Shown here piece by piece: positions 1 to 10,201 of a DNA stretch of 64,000 nucleotides. Positions within the stretch are counted from its first letter, which is position 1, and each line of letters starts with the position of its first letter. Position numbers and translations under genes: made by a program. Below the pieces are notes generated by a model. It was not told the origin of the DNA and did no database searches. It saw nothing but the letters and a program-made list of their open reading frames with translations. The DNA lies in the NCBI GenBank assembly GCA_902577875.1, contig CACHAX010000005.1, positions 1-64,000 on the forward strand, in the 5' to 3' direction. The DNA is from an uncultured Pelagibacteraceae bacterium. Its GTDB lineage: Bacteria > Pseudomonadota > Alphaproteobacteria > Pelagibacterales > Pelagibacteraceae.

Positions 1-1
1 T

Positions 2-502
2 TCAGTTGCAATGGATCCAAGAACTATAGGAACTCAAATTGATGATTCATTAATGCAAAAAAACTTAAGAGCAAAACTAATACTAATGGACAAAAGTTAT
101 TTACTAAATGTGAAATCAAAAGTTTTAGATGGTCGTATATTTATAACAGGTAAAGTAGATACTATAGAGGAAAAATTAAAGATTACAAAATTAGGTTGGG
201 AAATAAAAGGTGCTAGATCAGTAAAAAATGATTTAAAAATCAAAGAAGAATTTAACTTTAAACAAACAGCAAAAGATGTACTTATAACCTCTCAATTGAG
301 AACTGCATTAATCACAAATAAAAAAATTAAATCTGCTAATTATGATATCGATACATATAAGAAAATCATATATGTTTATGGTATTTCGCAAAATGAAGAT
401 GAAAGAGCTGAAGTTATAAATGAAGCTAAGGAAGTTCTAGATGTGGAAGATGTTGTTACAAGTATATTTTTAGTTGAAGACTTGAGAGTATTAAAAAACT
501 AA
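2..502 (+). CDS. BON-domain protein (OsmY/YraP-like), 5' end cut by window edge
   Basis: Frame is open upstream of the called ATG (SVAMDPRTIGTQIDDSLM), typical start of mature BON-domain proteins; two BON-like repeats follow. Confidence 0.75.
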   Translation, partial: SVAMDPRTIGTQIDDSLMQKNLRAKLILMDKSYLLNVKSKVLDGRIFITGKVDTIEEKLKITKLGWEIKGARSVKNDLKIKEEFNFKQTAKDVLITSQLRTALITNKKIKSANYDIDTYKKIIYVYGISQNEDERAEVINEAKEVLDVEDVVTSIFLVEDLRVLKN

Positions 503-2787
503 TTGGGTTTTTTGTAATTAATCACTCCCGCCGAGTATGCTGCAACAGATGCTAAATTTAATATATCAGATGTCGATGATCTTAAGGGAGCAATTTCAAT
601 TGCCTGACCCAAACCAATTAACAGTGGTCCAATAACTTTAGCACCTCCTAAAGTTTTCATTATTTTATATGTTATAGCAGCACTATGTTGTCCAGGCATA
701 ATTAGTATATTTGCATTACCAACGATTTCAGAAAATGGATAAAGGTCTTTGTATTCATCACTTAAGGCTACATCTGGCTGCATGTCTCCATCAAACTTAA
801 AGTCTACATTTTTATTTTTTAAAATTTCTACTGCATCTCTAATATGTTTAGTTCTAACTGTGATTGGTTGGCCAAAGGTTGAGTGAGAAAGAAAAGCAAC
901 TTTAGGTTCAAAACCAAATAGTTTTGCAACTCTAGACGAAGATATTGCAATTTCTGATAGTTGTTCTGAAGTAGGGTACTCATTTACACTTGTATCCGCA
1001 ATAAATACTGTTTTTCCTTTATTTACAATCATGTTCAATCCAAACATGATTTCACCTGGTCTAGCATCTATGACCTTTTTTACTTTATCAAGAGATTGTC
1101 CATACCTCCTTGAATTTCCAGTTACCATTGCATCAGCATCACCACATGCAACCATACAAGAACCCCAAATAACTCTGTCATTTCTAACCATTTTATCGCA
1201 ATCTCTTTCCAGAAGACCCTCTTTTCTTTGAAGCTTTTTAAATAGATAATTCACATATTTTTTTCGTTTATCGCTAAAAGTAGAGTTTACAATTTCAATA
1301 TCAAAGTTTTCTCCATAACCAATCTCTTTAAGTTTTTCTTTTACTACTTTTTCTTTAGCGACTAAAATAGGTGTACCTAGTCCACTATTTTTAAAAGCTA
1401 TTGCAGCTTTTAGTGTATTCTCATCTTCACCGTCTGCAAAAACAACTTTTTTATTTGTTTTTTTAATTTGATTATTTATTCCTTGCATAATTGTTACTGA
1501 TGGATCAAGCCTTTGTTTTAATTCCTCGGAGTATTGATCAAAATTTTCAATTTTTTTTCTAGCAACTCCAGATTTAATAGCAGCTTTTGCAACTGCAACA
1601 GGTATCACACTTATTAATCTTGGATCAAAAGTAGATGGAATAATATATTCTTTTCCGTAATTTGGTCTTTCACCACCCATTGCAGCCGCAACCTCATCAG
1701 GCACAAATTCTCTTGCAAGAGAAGCTATAGCGTTAGCTGCTGCAACCTTCATCTCTTCATTTATGGTTTTTGCTCTAACATCTAATGCTCCCCTAAATAT
1801 GTAAGGAAACCCAATTAAATTATTTACTTGATTTGGATAATCTGATCTGCCAGTTGCAATTATTGCATCATCCCTTACTTCTTCTATATCTTCTGGTTTG
1901 ATTTCTGGATCTGGATTTGCACATGCAAATATAATTGGATTTTTTGCCATTTTTTTAACCATACTTTTTTTTACAACACCTGCAGCGGATAAGCCTAAAA
2001 ATACATCTGCATTTTTCATCGCATCATCTAAATTTTTATCTGTTGTTTCTACAGCAAACTCTTTTTTCCAAGAATTAATATCTTTTCTATTTTTATTTAT
2101 TACGCCTTTTGTATCCAACATTTTAATATTATTTTTTGGAATACCTTTGCTTCTAAATAATTTTGCACATGCCATAGCTGCAGCACCTGCACCATTAATC
2201 ACTATTTTAATTTTTTTTAATTTTTTTTTTGCAATATCAACTGCGTTGATTAATGCAGCTGTTGTTATGATTGCCGTTCCATGTTGATCATCATGAAATA
2301 CAGGAATATCTAGAATTTTTTTTAATTCTTCTTCAATTATAAAACAGTTTGGAGCTGCAATGTCTTCAAGATTTATACCACCAAAACTTTTTGCGATATT
2401 CTTTATTGAATTAATTATTTCTTTTGTATCTTCTGTGTCTATTTCTAAATCTATAGAATCAATATCCGCAAATCTTTTGAATAGAACAGCTTTTCCCTCC
2501 ATAACTGGTTTTGATGCTATCGCACCCAAATTTCCTAGCCCTAATATTGCTGATCCATTACTAATTACTGCAACCAGGTTCCCTTTAGTAGTATATTCAT
2601 ATGCTAACTCAGGATTATCTGCTATTGCCTTTACAGGAGCCGCAACACCAGGAGAATAAGCTAGGGCTAAGTCTCTTTTTGTAGTTACAGGCTTAGATGA
2701 AACAATCTCTATTTTGCCAGATTTATCATTAGTATGAAAATCTAAAGCTTCTTTATCAGAATAATGTTCAATTTTGTTTTTTTTCAT
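499..2787 (-). CDS. maeB: NADP-dependent malic enzyme fused to a phosphotransacetylase-like domain
   Basis: 762 aa; N-terminal malic enzyme motifs (YSPGVAAP, FHDDQHGTA) and C-terminal PTA-like domain (MPGQHSAAITYK). Confidence 0.93.
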   Translation of the reverse strand: MKKNKIEHYSDKEALDFHTNDKSGKIEIVSSKPVTTKRDLALAYSPGVAAPVKAIADNPELAYEYTTKGNLVAVISNGSAILGLGNLGAIASKPVMEGKAVLFKRFADIDSIDLEIDTEDTKEIINSIKNIAKSFGGINLEDIAAPNCFIIEEELKKILDIPVFHDDQHGTAIITTAALINAVDIAKKKLKKIKIVINGAGAAAMACAKLFRSKGIPKNNIKMLDTKGVINKNRKDINSWKKEFAVETTDKNLDDAMKNADVFLGLSAAGVVKKSMVKKMAKNPIIFACANPDPEIKPEDIEEVRDDAIIATGRSDYPNQVNNLIGFPYIFRGALDVRAKTINEEMKVAAANAIASLAREFVPDEVAAAMGGERPNYGKEYIIPSTFDPRLISVIPVAVAKAAIKSGVARKKIENFDQYSEELKQRLDPSVTIMQGINNQIKKTNKKVVFADGEDENTLKAAIAFKNSGLGTPILVAKEKVVKEKLKEIGYGENFDIEIVNSTFSDKRKKYVNYLFKKLQRKEGLLERDCDKMVRNDRVIWGSCMVACGDADAMVTGNSRRYGQSLDKVKKVIDARPGEIMFGLNMIVNKGKTVFIADTSVNEYPTSEQLSEIAISSSRVAKLFGFEPKVAFLSHSTFGQPITVRTKHIRDAVEILKNKNVDFKFDGDMQPDVALSDEYKDLYPFSEIVGNANILIMPGQHSAAITYKIMKTLGGAKVIGPLLIGLGQAIEIAPLRSSTSDILNLASVAAYSAGVINYKKPN

Positions 2788-2831
2788 TATTTGTTTAGAT
2801 ATACAAAAGGATTAAGTTACTAATATGATTT

Positions 2832-4358
2832 ATGAATTTAATTAAGTCAACAGGCACATTTAGTCTGTTCGTTATTCTAAGCAGAATTTTAGGATACATT
2901 AGAGACTTTTTTATAGCTATTTATCTTGGTTCGGGACCAATTGCTGATGCATTCTTCGTAGCATTTAGAATACCAAACACTTTTAGAAGATTATTTGCAG
3001 AAGGTACTTTTAATGCAGCATTTGTTCCATCTTACACATCAGAACTTTTCTCTAGTAAAAAAAAAGCTCAGAAATTTGCAAACTCAGTATTTAATTTATT
3101 GGTCTTAGCACTTTTAAGTCTAACAATATTAGTCGAGATTTTTATGCCAAGCTTTATAAAACTGATCGCTCCTGGCTTTTCAGATTTAGATGAAAAGTTC
3201 AAATTAGCTGTAGATTTAACCAGAATTACTTTTCCATTTTTATTTTTTATAAGTATTGCATCTTTTTTTTCAGCAATTTTAAATTCACATAACAAATTTG
3301 CAGCCGCCGCCGCCGCTCCTCTTTTTTTAAATTTAATATTAATAATATGTTTTCTAATTATAAAAAATGACACAGATTTAGTTTACTATCTAAGTTATGC
3401 TGTAACATTTGCAGGAATTATACAATTTATATTTTTAATTATTTTTACTAGAAAATATTTTTATCCTGATCTTAATTTTAATTTGCAAATAGATAAAAAA
3501 ATAAAATTTTTTTTTAGGAAACTTTTACCAAGTATATTTTCATCTGGGGTTACCCAAATAAATATATTAGTTGGAACTATAATTGCTTCTTTCCAAGCAA
3601 GTGCAGTTTCATATTTGTATTATGCAGATAGAATATATCAGATAAACTTAGCGATAGCAGGGATTGTAATTGGTATAATTATTCTGCCCAACTTAAGTAG
3701 ATATGTTAAAAGTAAAAACAAAATAAAATTAGAAGTTTTACAAAATAAGTCTTTAGAGTTGAGTTTATTTTTAAGTCTTCCTGCCACACTTGCATTAATT
3801 TTTGCCTCCGAAGAAATTGTTTCTGCGCTTTTTGGATATGGATCTTTTAACGAAGAAAGTGTTAAAAATTCAGCTCGTGCATTATTTTATTTTGCATTAG
3901 GTCTACCCGCATTCTCCATGATAAAAATATTTTCAAGTTTTATATTCGCAAGAAATGATACTAAAACACCTTTTTACTTTTCATTGATTTCTGTAATTTT
4001 AAATATTGTTATTAGTTTATCTTTATTCAGTAAATTTGGGTTTATTATAATTCCTATAGCAACAAGTATTTCTTCTTGGTTGAATGGATTCTTACTGATG
4101 GTATTTGTCCTAAACAAAAATTACTTTAATTTCAATGATTCGTTTTTCATACAGCTATTTAAAATATTTATTGTAAATTTAATTTGTTTGGGTTTATTTA
4201 AAATATTAATAAATTATTTTAGTAATTATTTCATATTTACAAGTAGTTATAAATTTTTAGCAATTATATTATTAGTTCTTTTAACTTTTGCTTTTTATTT
4301 GTTAATTTCAATACTCATTAAGGCCTTTAAAATATCTGATATTAAATTAAACTATTAA
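2832..4358 (+). CDS. murJ: Lipid II flippase MurJ (MviN)
   Basis: 508 aa polytopic protein starting STGTFSLFVILSRILGYIRD; RIPNTFRRLFAEGTFNAAFVP motif. Confidence 0.95.
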   Translation: MNLIKSTGTFSLFVILSRILGYIRDFFIAIYLGSGPIADAFFVAFRIPNTFRRLFAEGTFNAAFVPSYTSELFSSKKKAQKFANSVFNLLVLALLSLTILVEIFMPSFIKLIAPGFSDLDEKFKLAVDLTRITFPFLFFISIASFFSAILNSHNKFAAAAAAPLFLNLILIICFLIIKNDTDLVYYLSYAVTFAGIIQFIFLIIFTRKYFYPDLNFNLQIDKKIKFFFRKLLPSIFSSGVTQINILVGTIIASFQASAVSYLYYADRIYQINLAIAGIVIGIIILPNLSRYVKSKNKIKLEVLQNKSLELSLFLSLPATLALIFASEEIVSALFGYGSFNEESVKNSARALFYFALGLPAFSMIKIFSSFIFARNDTKTPFYFSLISVILNIVISLSLFSKFGFIIIPIATSISSWLNGFLLMVFVLNKNYFNFNDSFFIQLFKIFIVNLICLGLFKILINYFSNYFIFTSSYKFLAIILLVLLTFAFYLLISILIKAFKISDIKLNY

Positions 4359-4361
4359 ATT

Positions 4362-5363
4362 ATGTCTAAAAAAATTTTTTCAGGAGTTCAACCAACGGGA
4401 AATTTACATCTTGGCAATTATTTAGGTGCAATAAAAAATTTTGTAGATTTACAAAATAATAAAGATAACAGCTGCATTTTTTGTGTTGTTGATCTTCATG
4501 CCATTACAGTAATGCAAGATCCGACAGAGTTAAAAAATAATATTAGAGAGACAGCGGCAGCATTTATTGCAAGCGGTATTGATCCAAAAAAGAGTATAAT
4601 ATTCAATCAATCTTTAGTTCCTGCACATTCTGAGGGTTCGTGGATTTTAGGATGTATTGCTAGAATGGGGTGGCTAAATAGAATGACACAATTCAAAGAG
4701 AAAGCTGGAAAAGACAAGGAAAAAGCAAGTGTTGGTCTATATATTTATCCAGTTCTAATGGCCTCTGACATTCTTTTATATGATGCTACTCATGTGCCAG
4801 TAGGAGATGATCAAAAACAGCATCTAGAACTCTGTAGAGATATAGCTCAAAAATTTAATAACGAATATAAATGTCCAGATCTCTTAAGACCTCCTGAGCC
4901 TCTCATACAAAAACATTTTTCAAGAATAATGAGTTTGAAAGATGGCACAAAAAAAATGAGTAAGTCAGACATTTCTGAAGGAAGTAGGATCAACTTAACC
5001 GACACAGAGGATCAAATTATTAACAAAATTAAAAAAGCAAAAACAGATAATGATACTTTGCCTGGAAATGAAGATGGACTTAAAGGTAGACCTGAAGCAG
5101 AAAATTTAATGGGTATTTACTCTAGCTTAAGCAATCAAAATATTACTCAAACACTAAATGAATTCGAGGGAAAAAATTTTTCTGATTTAAAAAGTAAACT
5201 TTCTGAAATAATTGTGACTAAGCTGTCACCTATATCAAAAGAAATTCAAAAATTGTTGTCAGATAAAAAATATATAGATCAAATTTTGCTAGATGGTGCA
5301 GAAAAAGCGCAGCATATTTCCTCTAAAAAAGTTAAAAAAATAAAAGAAATAGTTGGATTTTAA
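4362..5363 (+). CDS. trpS: Tryptophanyl-tRNA synthetase
   Basis: [18 protein letters not shown] and KMSKS motifs. Confidence 0.97.
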   Translation: MSKKIFSGVQPTGNLHLGNYLGAIKNFVDLQNNKDNSCIFCVVDLHAITVMQDPTELKNNIRETAAAFIASGIDPKKSIIFNQSLVPAHSEGSWILGCIARMGWLNRMTQFKEKAGKDKEKASVGLYIYPVLMASDILLYDATHVPVGDDQKQHLELCRDIAQKFNNEYKCPDLLRPPEPLIQKHFSRIMSLKDGTKKMSKSDISEGSRINLTDTEDQIINKIKKAKTDNDTLPGNEDGLKGRPEAENLMGIYSSLSNQNITQTLNEFEGKNFSDLKSKLSEIIVTKLSPISKEIQKLLSDKKYIDQILLDGAEKAQHISSKKVKKIKEIVGF

Positions 5364-5400
5364 TCATTTAATATTTTGAAATAAACACTATATAAGAACT

Positions 5401-5943
5401 ATGTTTATACAAACTGAAAATACACCAAACCCAAACTCATTAAAGTTTTTACCTGGTAGGAAGGTATCTAATAACGGTCCTTTAGAAGTCTTAAATCAAG
5501 AAGATACAAATAATTTATTGATAAAGAACTTACTACAGATAAATGGAGTAACTGGAGTATTTTTAGGGGAAGATTTCTTTTCAATAAATAAAGAAGATAA
5601 TAAAAAATGGGAAGACATTCAGCATATTGTTATATCTTATGTAAATGAGCATTATGCAAATGGCAATACATGCATTATAGATAAACTAAATGAAGAAGAG
5701 CAAAACAAAAATTATTCTGAAATTGAAAAAAAAATTATAAGTATTTTAGACTCTAAAATCAGACCTGCTGTTGCAAGAGATGGTGGAGATATAAAATTCC
5801 AAGAATTCAAGGATGGAAAAGTTAAAGTTCTATTAAAAGGAAGCTGCTCAGGTTGTCCGTCTTCAACTCTTACTTTAAAAAAGGGTGTAGAAAACTTGCT
5901 TTGTCATTATATTCCTGAAGTTAAAGAAGTTTTAGCTGTATAA
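5401..5943 (+). CDS. NifU-family Fe-S scaffold (Nfu_N plus NifU C-terminal)
   Basis: MFIQTENTPNPNSLKFLPG N-terminus and CSGCPSS cluster-binding motif. Confidence 0.95.
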   Translation: MFIQTENTPNPNSLKFLPGRKVSNNGPLEVLNQEDTNNLLIKNLLQINGVTGVFLGEDFFSINKEDNKKWEDIQHIVISYVNEHYANGNTCIIDKLNEEEQNKNYSEIEKKIISILDSKIRPAVARDGGDIKFQEFKDGKVKVLLKGSCSGCPSSTLTLKKGVENLLCHYIPEVKEVLAV

Positions 5944-5971
5944 TTAATTAATAATTATTATATTTAAATCC

Positions 5972-7063
5972 ATGGTTAGACGTACAAAAAATAAAAATAT
6001 TAAACAGATCAAAAAAAAAAATAACTTATTCAGATTTTCTGCAATAAGTCTACTAGTAATTTTTTCATTTTTTACTCTACCAACTATAAAAATTTTTTTA
6101 GATGAAAATTTAAATTTTAATAAATCTGTCATTTCAAATGCGGGTGTAAACTTCGACCAAGAATTAGAAAAAAGAAAAAAAATTCTTGATGGGCAGACAG
6201 AAACTGAAACAAAAAATTTAAGTTTAAAAAATATATTTGCCGATATAGATTTTTTCAGTACTGATGACGAAGGACAAAACTCAATAAGATTTGATGCAAG
6301 AACAATTGAGCAATTATTCAAAGATACAAATTATAATCTTGAAAGAGTTAGAGAGACTAAGTTAGTGAATATAGGCAATAAAATTGACCACCTACCAAAA
6401 GAGATTAAAAGTATTGAGAGCTCAAAAAAAAGAAAGAGACTATTTATTCAAATAGTCTTACCATTAATTGTGGAAGAAAATGCAAAAATTCGCCTTGATA
6501 GAAAAAAATTATTTAAAATATTAAGTAAAAATATAAACACACAAAAAGAAAAGAATTGGTTAAAAAAAAAATTTAAACAATATGGCTTAAAAGATGGAGA
6601 TTTTTATTCTCTAAAAGTTAGGATGGATGAGATACCTGTCTCATTAGCACTTGCTCAAGCTGCTAAAGAAACTGGCTGGGGAACGTCAAGATTTGCATTA
6701 GAAGGCAATGCATTATTTGGGCAATGGACTTGGAATGGTGAAGGAATTAGACCAGCAGGTGTAGATAAAAATGCAAAACACAAAGTTGCAAAATTTGCTG
6801 TTCTTAAAGCATCAGTAAGAGCATACCAGAGAAATTTAAATACTCATAGTAGCTATATTGAATTTAGAAAAGAAAGAGCAATTCAAAGAGATAACGACGA
6901 AAGGTTAGACAGTTTAAAGTTGGTTAATTATTTAGATAAATATGCTGAGACTGGGCAACAGTACATTGATGTAATAAAAAAAATTATAAAACAAAACTCT
7001 CTTACGGATTTTGATGATGTAAATGTAATGCCAACAAGTAATAAGACTAAAAAATTAATTTAA
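5972..7063 (+). CDS. Glucosaminidase-domain (Bax-like) protein
   Basis: AAKETGWGTSRFALEGNALFGQWTW motif; N-terminal TM segment. Confidence 0.85.
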   Translation: MVRRTKNKNIKQIKKKNNLFRFSAISLLVIFSFFTLPTIKIFLDENLNFNKSVISNAGVNFDQELEKRKKILDGQTETETKNLSLKNIFADIDFFSTDDEGQNSIRFDARTIEQLFKDTNYNLERVRETKLVNIGNKIDHLPKEIKSIESSKKRKRLFIQIVLPLIVEENAKIRLDRKKLFKILSKNINTQKEKNWLKKKFKQYGLKDGDFYSLKVRMDEIPVSLALAQAAKETGWGTSRFALEGNALFGQWTWNGEGIRPAGVDKNAKHKVAKFAVLKASVRAYQRNLNTHSSYIEFRKERAIQRDNDERLDSLKLVNYLDKYAETGQQYIDVIKKIIKQNSLTDFDDVNVMPTSNKTKKLI

Positions 7064-8112
7064 TTTTGCACAAATTGGAAACCTGAAAATTTCCACCCAT
7101 TTTCATCTTTTAAAGAACAATTAATTCTCCCTCTTCTTTCAATAAATTTTTCTGCAAAATTAATAGTTAATATATTATCAATTAAGACGATTTTTGTTTT
7201 TCTCCATTTTGAGCCTTCATTTGAAAAGCAATTAATATTTTCTAAATTTTTTTGATCTTCGAAAAATTCTATCGTCATTTTAGGTGGGTTTTCTCCGTCA
7301 TTCATAAATTTGTTTTCAGGTTTAATAATTTTATACTGAAGTGGCAAATAAGATATTACTTCTTTAAATCTTTTTATTTCTCCATATTTTTCGTTTATAG
7401 GGAATCTTGGTAGCTCATATCTATCTTTGTTTAAATCAATAACACCTGAATGTTGGCCAAATGCAAATTCAAAATTGTTTGAAATATAATTTTTCTGCTC
7501 TAAATTATATTCACCAAAGGGATAAGAAAAATAAATTGGATTATATCCCAATTTATTTTTAAAAATTTTAATTGATTCCTCAATATCTTTTACAAACTTT
7601 TGAAAAGCAAATTTAGTTAAATAATCGTGAGAATGTGAATGATTACCAATGTATGCAAAGTTCTCTTTTTCTACTTCTTTTATTTGGTCCCAACTCATAT
7701 ATCCTTTATTTCCTACCGCCTCTGTTGAGACAAATAAAATAAAAGGAATTTTTTCTTCTCTTAAGATTGGCCATGCATTTTCATAGAAAGATGTAAATGC
7801 ATCATCAATAGTTAATAAAATTTTTTTTTGTTTTTTAACCTTTTTAAAATTTATTGAAAATTCACCAGGATTATAAAAATGTAAATTATTTTCTTTTATT
7901 AAATTAATATGTTTTTTAAATATATCTAATCTTATATTTGTTGATGGATACTTATTTTCTTCAAATCTATGATACATAATTGCCAAAACTCCTTGTTCAT
8001 TCTTAAAATATTTTTTATTTACTACTTCAGCTTTAACGTTTAAAAAAATAATAAAAAAAATGAATACTTTAGTTATTAATGCTGCAGATGATAAAATTTT
8101 ATTTTCTCTCAT
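7060..8112 (-). CDS. Secreted polysaccharide deacetylase (NodB-like)
   Basis: Signal peptide, then AIMYHRFEENKYPSTNI, LLTIDDAF, IGNHSHSHDYL, FSYPFGEYN motifs. Confidence 0.88.
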   Translation of the reverse strand: MRENKILSSAALITKVFIFFIIFLNVKAEVVNKKYFKNEQGVLAIMYHRFEENKYPSTNIRLDIFKKHINLIKENNLHFYNPGEFSINFKKVKKQKKILLTIDDAFTSFYENAWPILREEKIPFILFVSTEAVGNKGYMSWDQIKEVEKENFAYIGNHSHSHDYLTKFAFQKFVKDIEESIKIFKNKLGYNPIYFSYPFGEYNLEQKNYISNNFEFAFGQHSGVIDLNKDRYELPRFPINEKYGEIKRFKEVISYLPLQYKIIKPENKFMNDGENPPKMTIEFFEDQKNLENINCFSNEGSKWRKTKIVLIDNILTINFAEKFIERRGRINCSLKDENGWKFSGFQFVQN

Positions 8113-8437
8113 AACGAACTTAGAATCTTATACTACCGCTCATACAAACAGTAGAGAAAATTTTGATAAAATAATGATATTAATTTTGAATTTTCTTAAA
8201 GAGCATGATTCAAATTTAGATAAAATAAGTGAAATATTTGTAAACCAAGGTCCTGGGAAAACCTCAAGCATTAGAAATTCGATAGCAATTGCTAAAGGTA
8301 TTGCTTTTGCAAAAAATATTGATTTATATGGATTTTTGAGTGAACATTTAACTGATAAAGATGTAAATCAGTTAGTAAAAACTGATAAAAAAAATTTTAC
8401 AAATATTAATTTGATTAAACCCCTTTACTCGAGTTAA
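8060..8437 (+). CDS. tsaB: TsaB-like t6A biosynthesis protein, shortened form
   Basis: 125 aa; VNQGPGKTSSIRNSIAIAKGIAFA matches the TsaB GPGSFTGLRIG..AKGLA region and the C-terminus IKPLYSS resembles the KPLYLR end. Confidence 0.75.
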   Translation: MNTLVINAADDKILFSLITNLESYTTAHTNSRENFDKIMILILNFLKEHDSNLDKISEIFVNQGPGKTSSIRNSIAIAKGIAFAKNIDLYGFLSEHLTDKDVNQLVKTDKKNFTNINLIKPLYSS

Positions 8438-8445
8438 AATATACT

Positions 8446-8865
8446 ATGCTAGAAACTATTGAAGAAAAATGCCAAAAAAATGGTGTAAAACTTACAGATC
8501 AAAGAAGGATAATCGCAAGAGTAATATCCGAATCTAAAAAAACATATGGAGAATCTGACCATCCAGATGTTGATGAATTATATAATAGAGTTTCTCAAAT
8601 AGATTCTAAAATTAGTATTGCTACTGTTTACAGGACAGTTAAGCTTTTTGAGGAAGCAGGTATATTAACAAAACATGATTTTAAATCTGGAAAGGCAAGA
8701 TATGAATTAAATGATGATCATAATCATTTGATTGATATAAAAACTGGAGAGATAATAGAATTTGTTGATGAAGAAATTGAAGAATTACAAAAAAAAATTG
8801 CTGATAAATACGGTTATAAGCTTGTTGATCATAAATTAGAACTATACGGTATCAAAAAAAAATAA
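8446..8865 (+). CDS. fur: Fur/Mur-family metalloregulator
   Basis: LTDQRRIIARVI, SIATVYRTVKLFEEAGIL, HNHLIDIKTGEIIEF. Confidence 0.9.
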   Translation: MLETIEEKCQKNGVKLTDQRRIIARVISESKKTYGESDHPDVDELYNRVSQIDSKISIATVYRTVKLFEEAGILTKHDFKSGKARYELNDDHNHLIDIKTGEIIEFVDEEIEELQKKIADKYGYKLVDHKLELYGIKKK

Positions 8866-8868
8866 TTA

Positions 8869-10200
8869 ATGCATAAGAAGGTTTTTATAAAGACATTTGG
8901 TTGTCAAATGAATGAGTATGATTCTAACAGGATATACGATGCTGTTAGGTCGATAGGTTATAATAAAACTGAAAATCAAGAAGAGGCTGATTGTTATATT
9001 TTAAATACTTGTCATATTAGAGATAAAGCTAAAGATAAAGTTTATCATGAAATTGGGAGAGTAAAAAAATTATATAAAGACAAAAAAAAACCAATTATGG
9101 TTGTTGCAGGTTGCGTTGCACAAGCTGAAAATACTGAGATGCTTAATAGAGAGAAATATATAGATTTAGTTATAGGTCCTCAATCTTATCAAAAAATAAA
9201 TAATCTTTTGAAAAACTTTGAAGAAGAAAATAAAGTTGAAGAAACTGAATTCGACTCAGTTTCAAAGTTTAGGTACTTCGATAATATTAAAAATAACAAC
9301 ACAAATGTTTCATCTTTTTTAACGATTCAAGAGGGTTGTGATAAGTTCTGTCACTTTTGTGTTGTTCCTTATACTAGAGGACCAGAGTATTCTAGACCAT
9401 TCAAAAGCATTATTAATGAAGCCGAGAGATTGATAAAGAATGGATCTAGAGAAATAACTTTTCTTGGTCAAAACGTAAATGCATATTCTTATAAAAACGG
9501 ATCTAGGGAGTACCGGCTGTCAGATCTTATAAATACACTCAGCAAATATTCCGAAATAAGTAGAATTAGGTATACCACATCTCATCCAAGAGATATGACA
9601 GATGATCTTATTGAATGTTACAAAAATTCAAAAAAATTAATGCCTTTTGTTCATTTACCAATTCAAAGTGGTTCTGACAGAATATTAAAAATGATGAACA
9701 GAAAGCACACTGTAAGTTATTATTTAAACATTTATGAAAAATTAATCAAAATTAATCCTGACATAAAATTTTCTAGTGACTTTATTATTGGATACCCCGG
9801 AGAAACAGAGAATGATTTCAAAGAAACCATAAATTTAGTTAATAAAATTAAATTTATAAATTCATTCTCATTTATTTTTAGCCCAAGACCAGGGACAAAG
9901 GCTGCAGAATTAGAGATTACTGATAAAGATAAACTTAAAAATAGACTGATAACTATTCAAGAAAAATTATTTAGCAATCAAATAGAATTAAATAAATCTT
10001 TAGAAGGAAAAACTTTAGAGGTGCTTGTTGAAAACAAACTTAAAAATCAAAACAAATATTTTGGAAGAAATAAATTTTTAAGTTCAGTTATTTTTGATGG
10101 CAATGAAAGTCATATTGGCAAATTAATTAAAGTGAATATCGAAAAAAGTAATCAAAATTCTTTATTTGGTAAAGTAACAGATGAAATGAAAGCAGCATAA
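8869..10200 (+). CDS. miaB: tRNA-2-methylthio-N6-dimethylallyladenosine synthase
   Basis: KTFGCQMNEYDS N-terminus; radical-SAM CDKFCHFCVVPYTRG. Confidence 0.97.
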   Translation: MHKKVFIKTFGCQMNEYDSNRIYDAVRSIGYNKTENQEEADCYILNTCHIRDKAKDKVYHEIGRVKKLYKDKKKPIMVVAGCVAQAENTEMLNREKYIDLVIGPQSYQKINNLLKNFEEENKVEETEFDSVSKFRYFDNIKNNNTNVSSFLTIQEGCDKFCHFCVVPYTRGPEYSRPFKSIINEAERLIKNGSREITFLGQNVNAYSYKNGSREYRLSDLINTLSKYSEISRIRYTTSHPRDMTDDLIECYKNSKKLMPFVHLPIQSGSDRILKMMNRKHTVSYYLNIYEKLIKINPDIKFSSDFIIGYPGETENDFKETINLVNKIKFINSFSFIFSPRPGTKAAELEITDKDKLKNRLITIQEKLFSNQIELNKSLEGKTLEVLVENKLKNQNKYFGRNKFLSSVIFDGNESHIGKLIKVNIEKSNQNSLFGKVTDEMKAA

Positions 10201-10201
10201 T

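Noticed and set aside
1031-2659. Plus-strand ORFs 1031-1231, 1898-2287 and 2360-2659
   Set aside because: Antisense to the well-supported malic enzyme; no recognisable domain, typical shadow ORFs.
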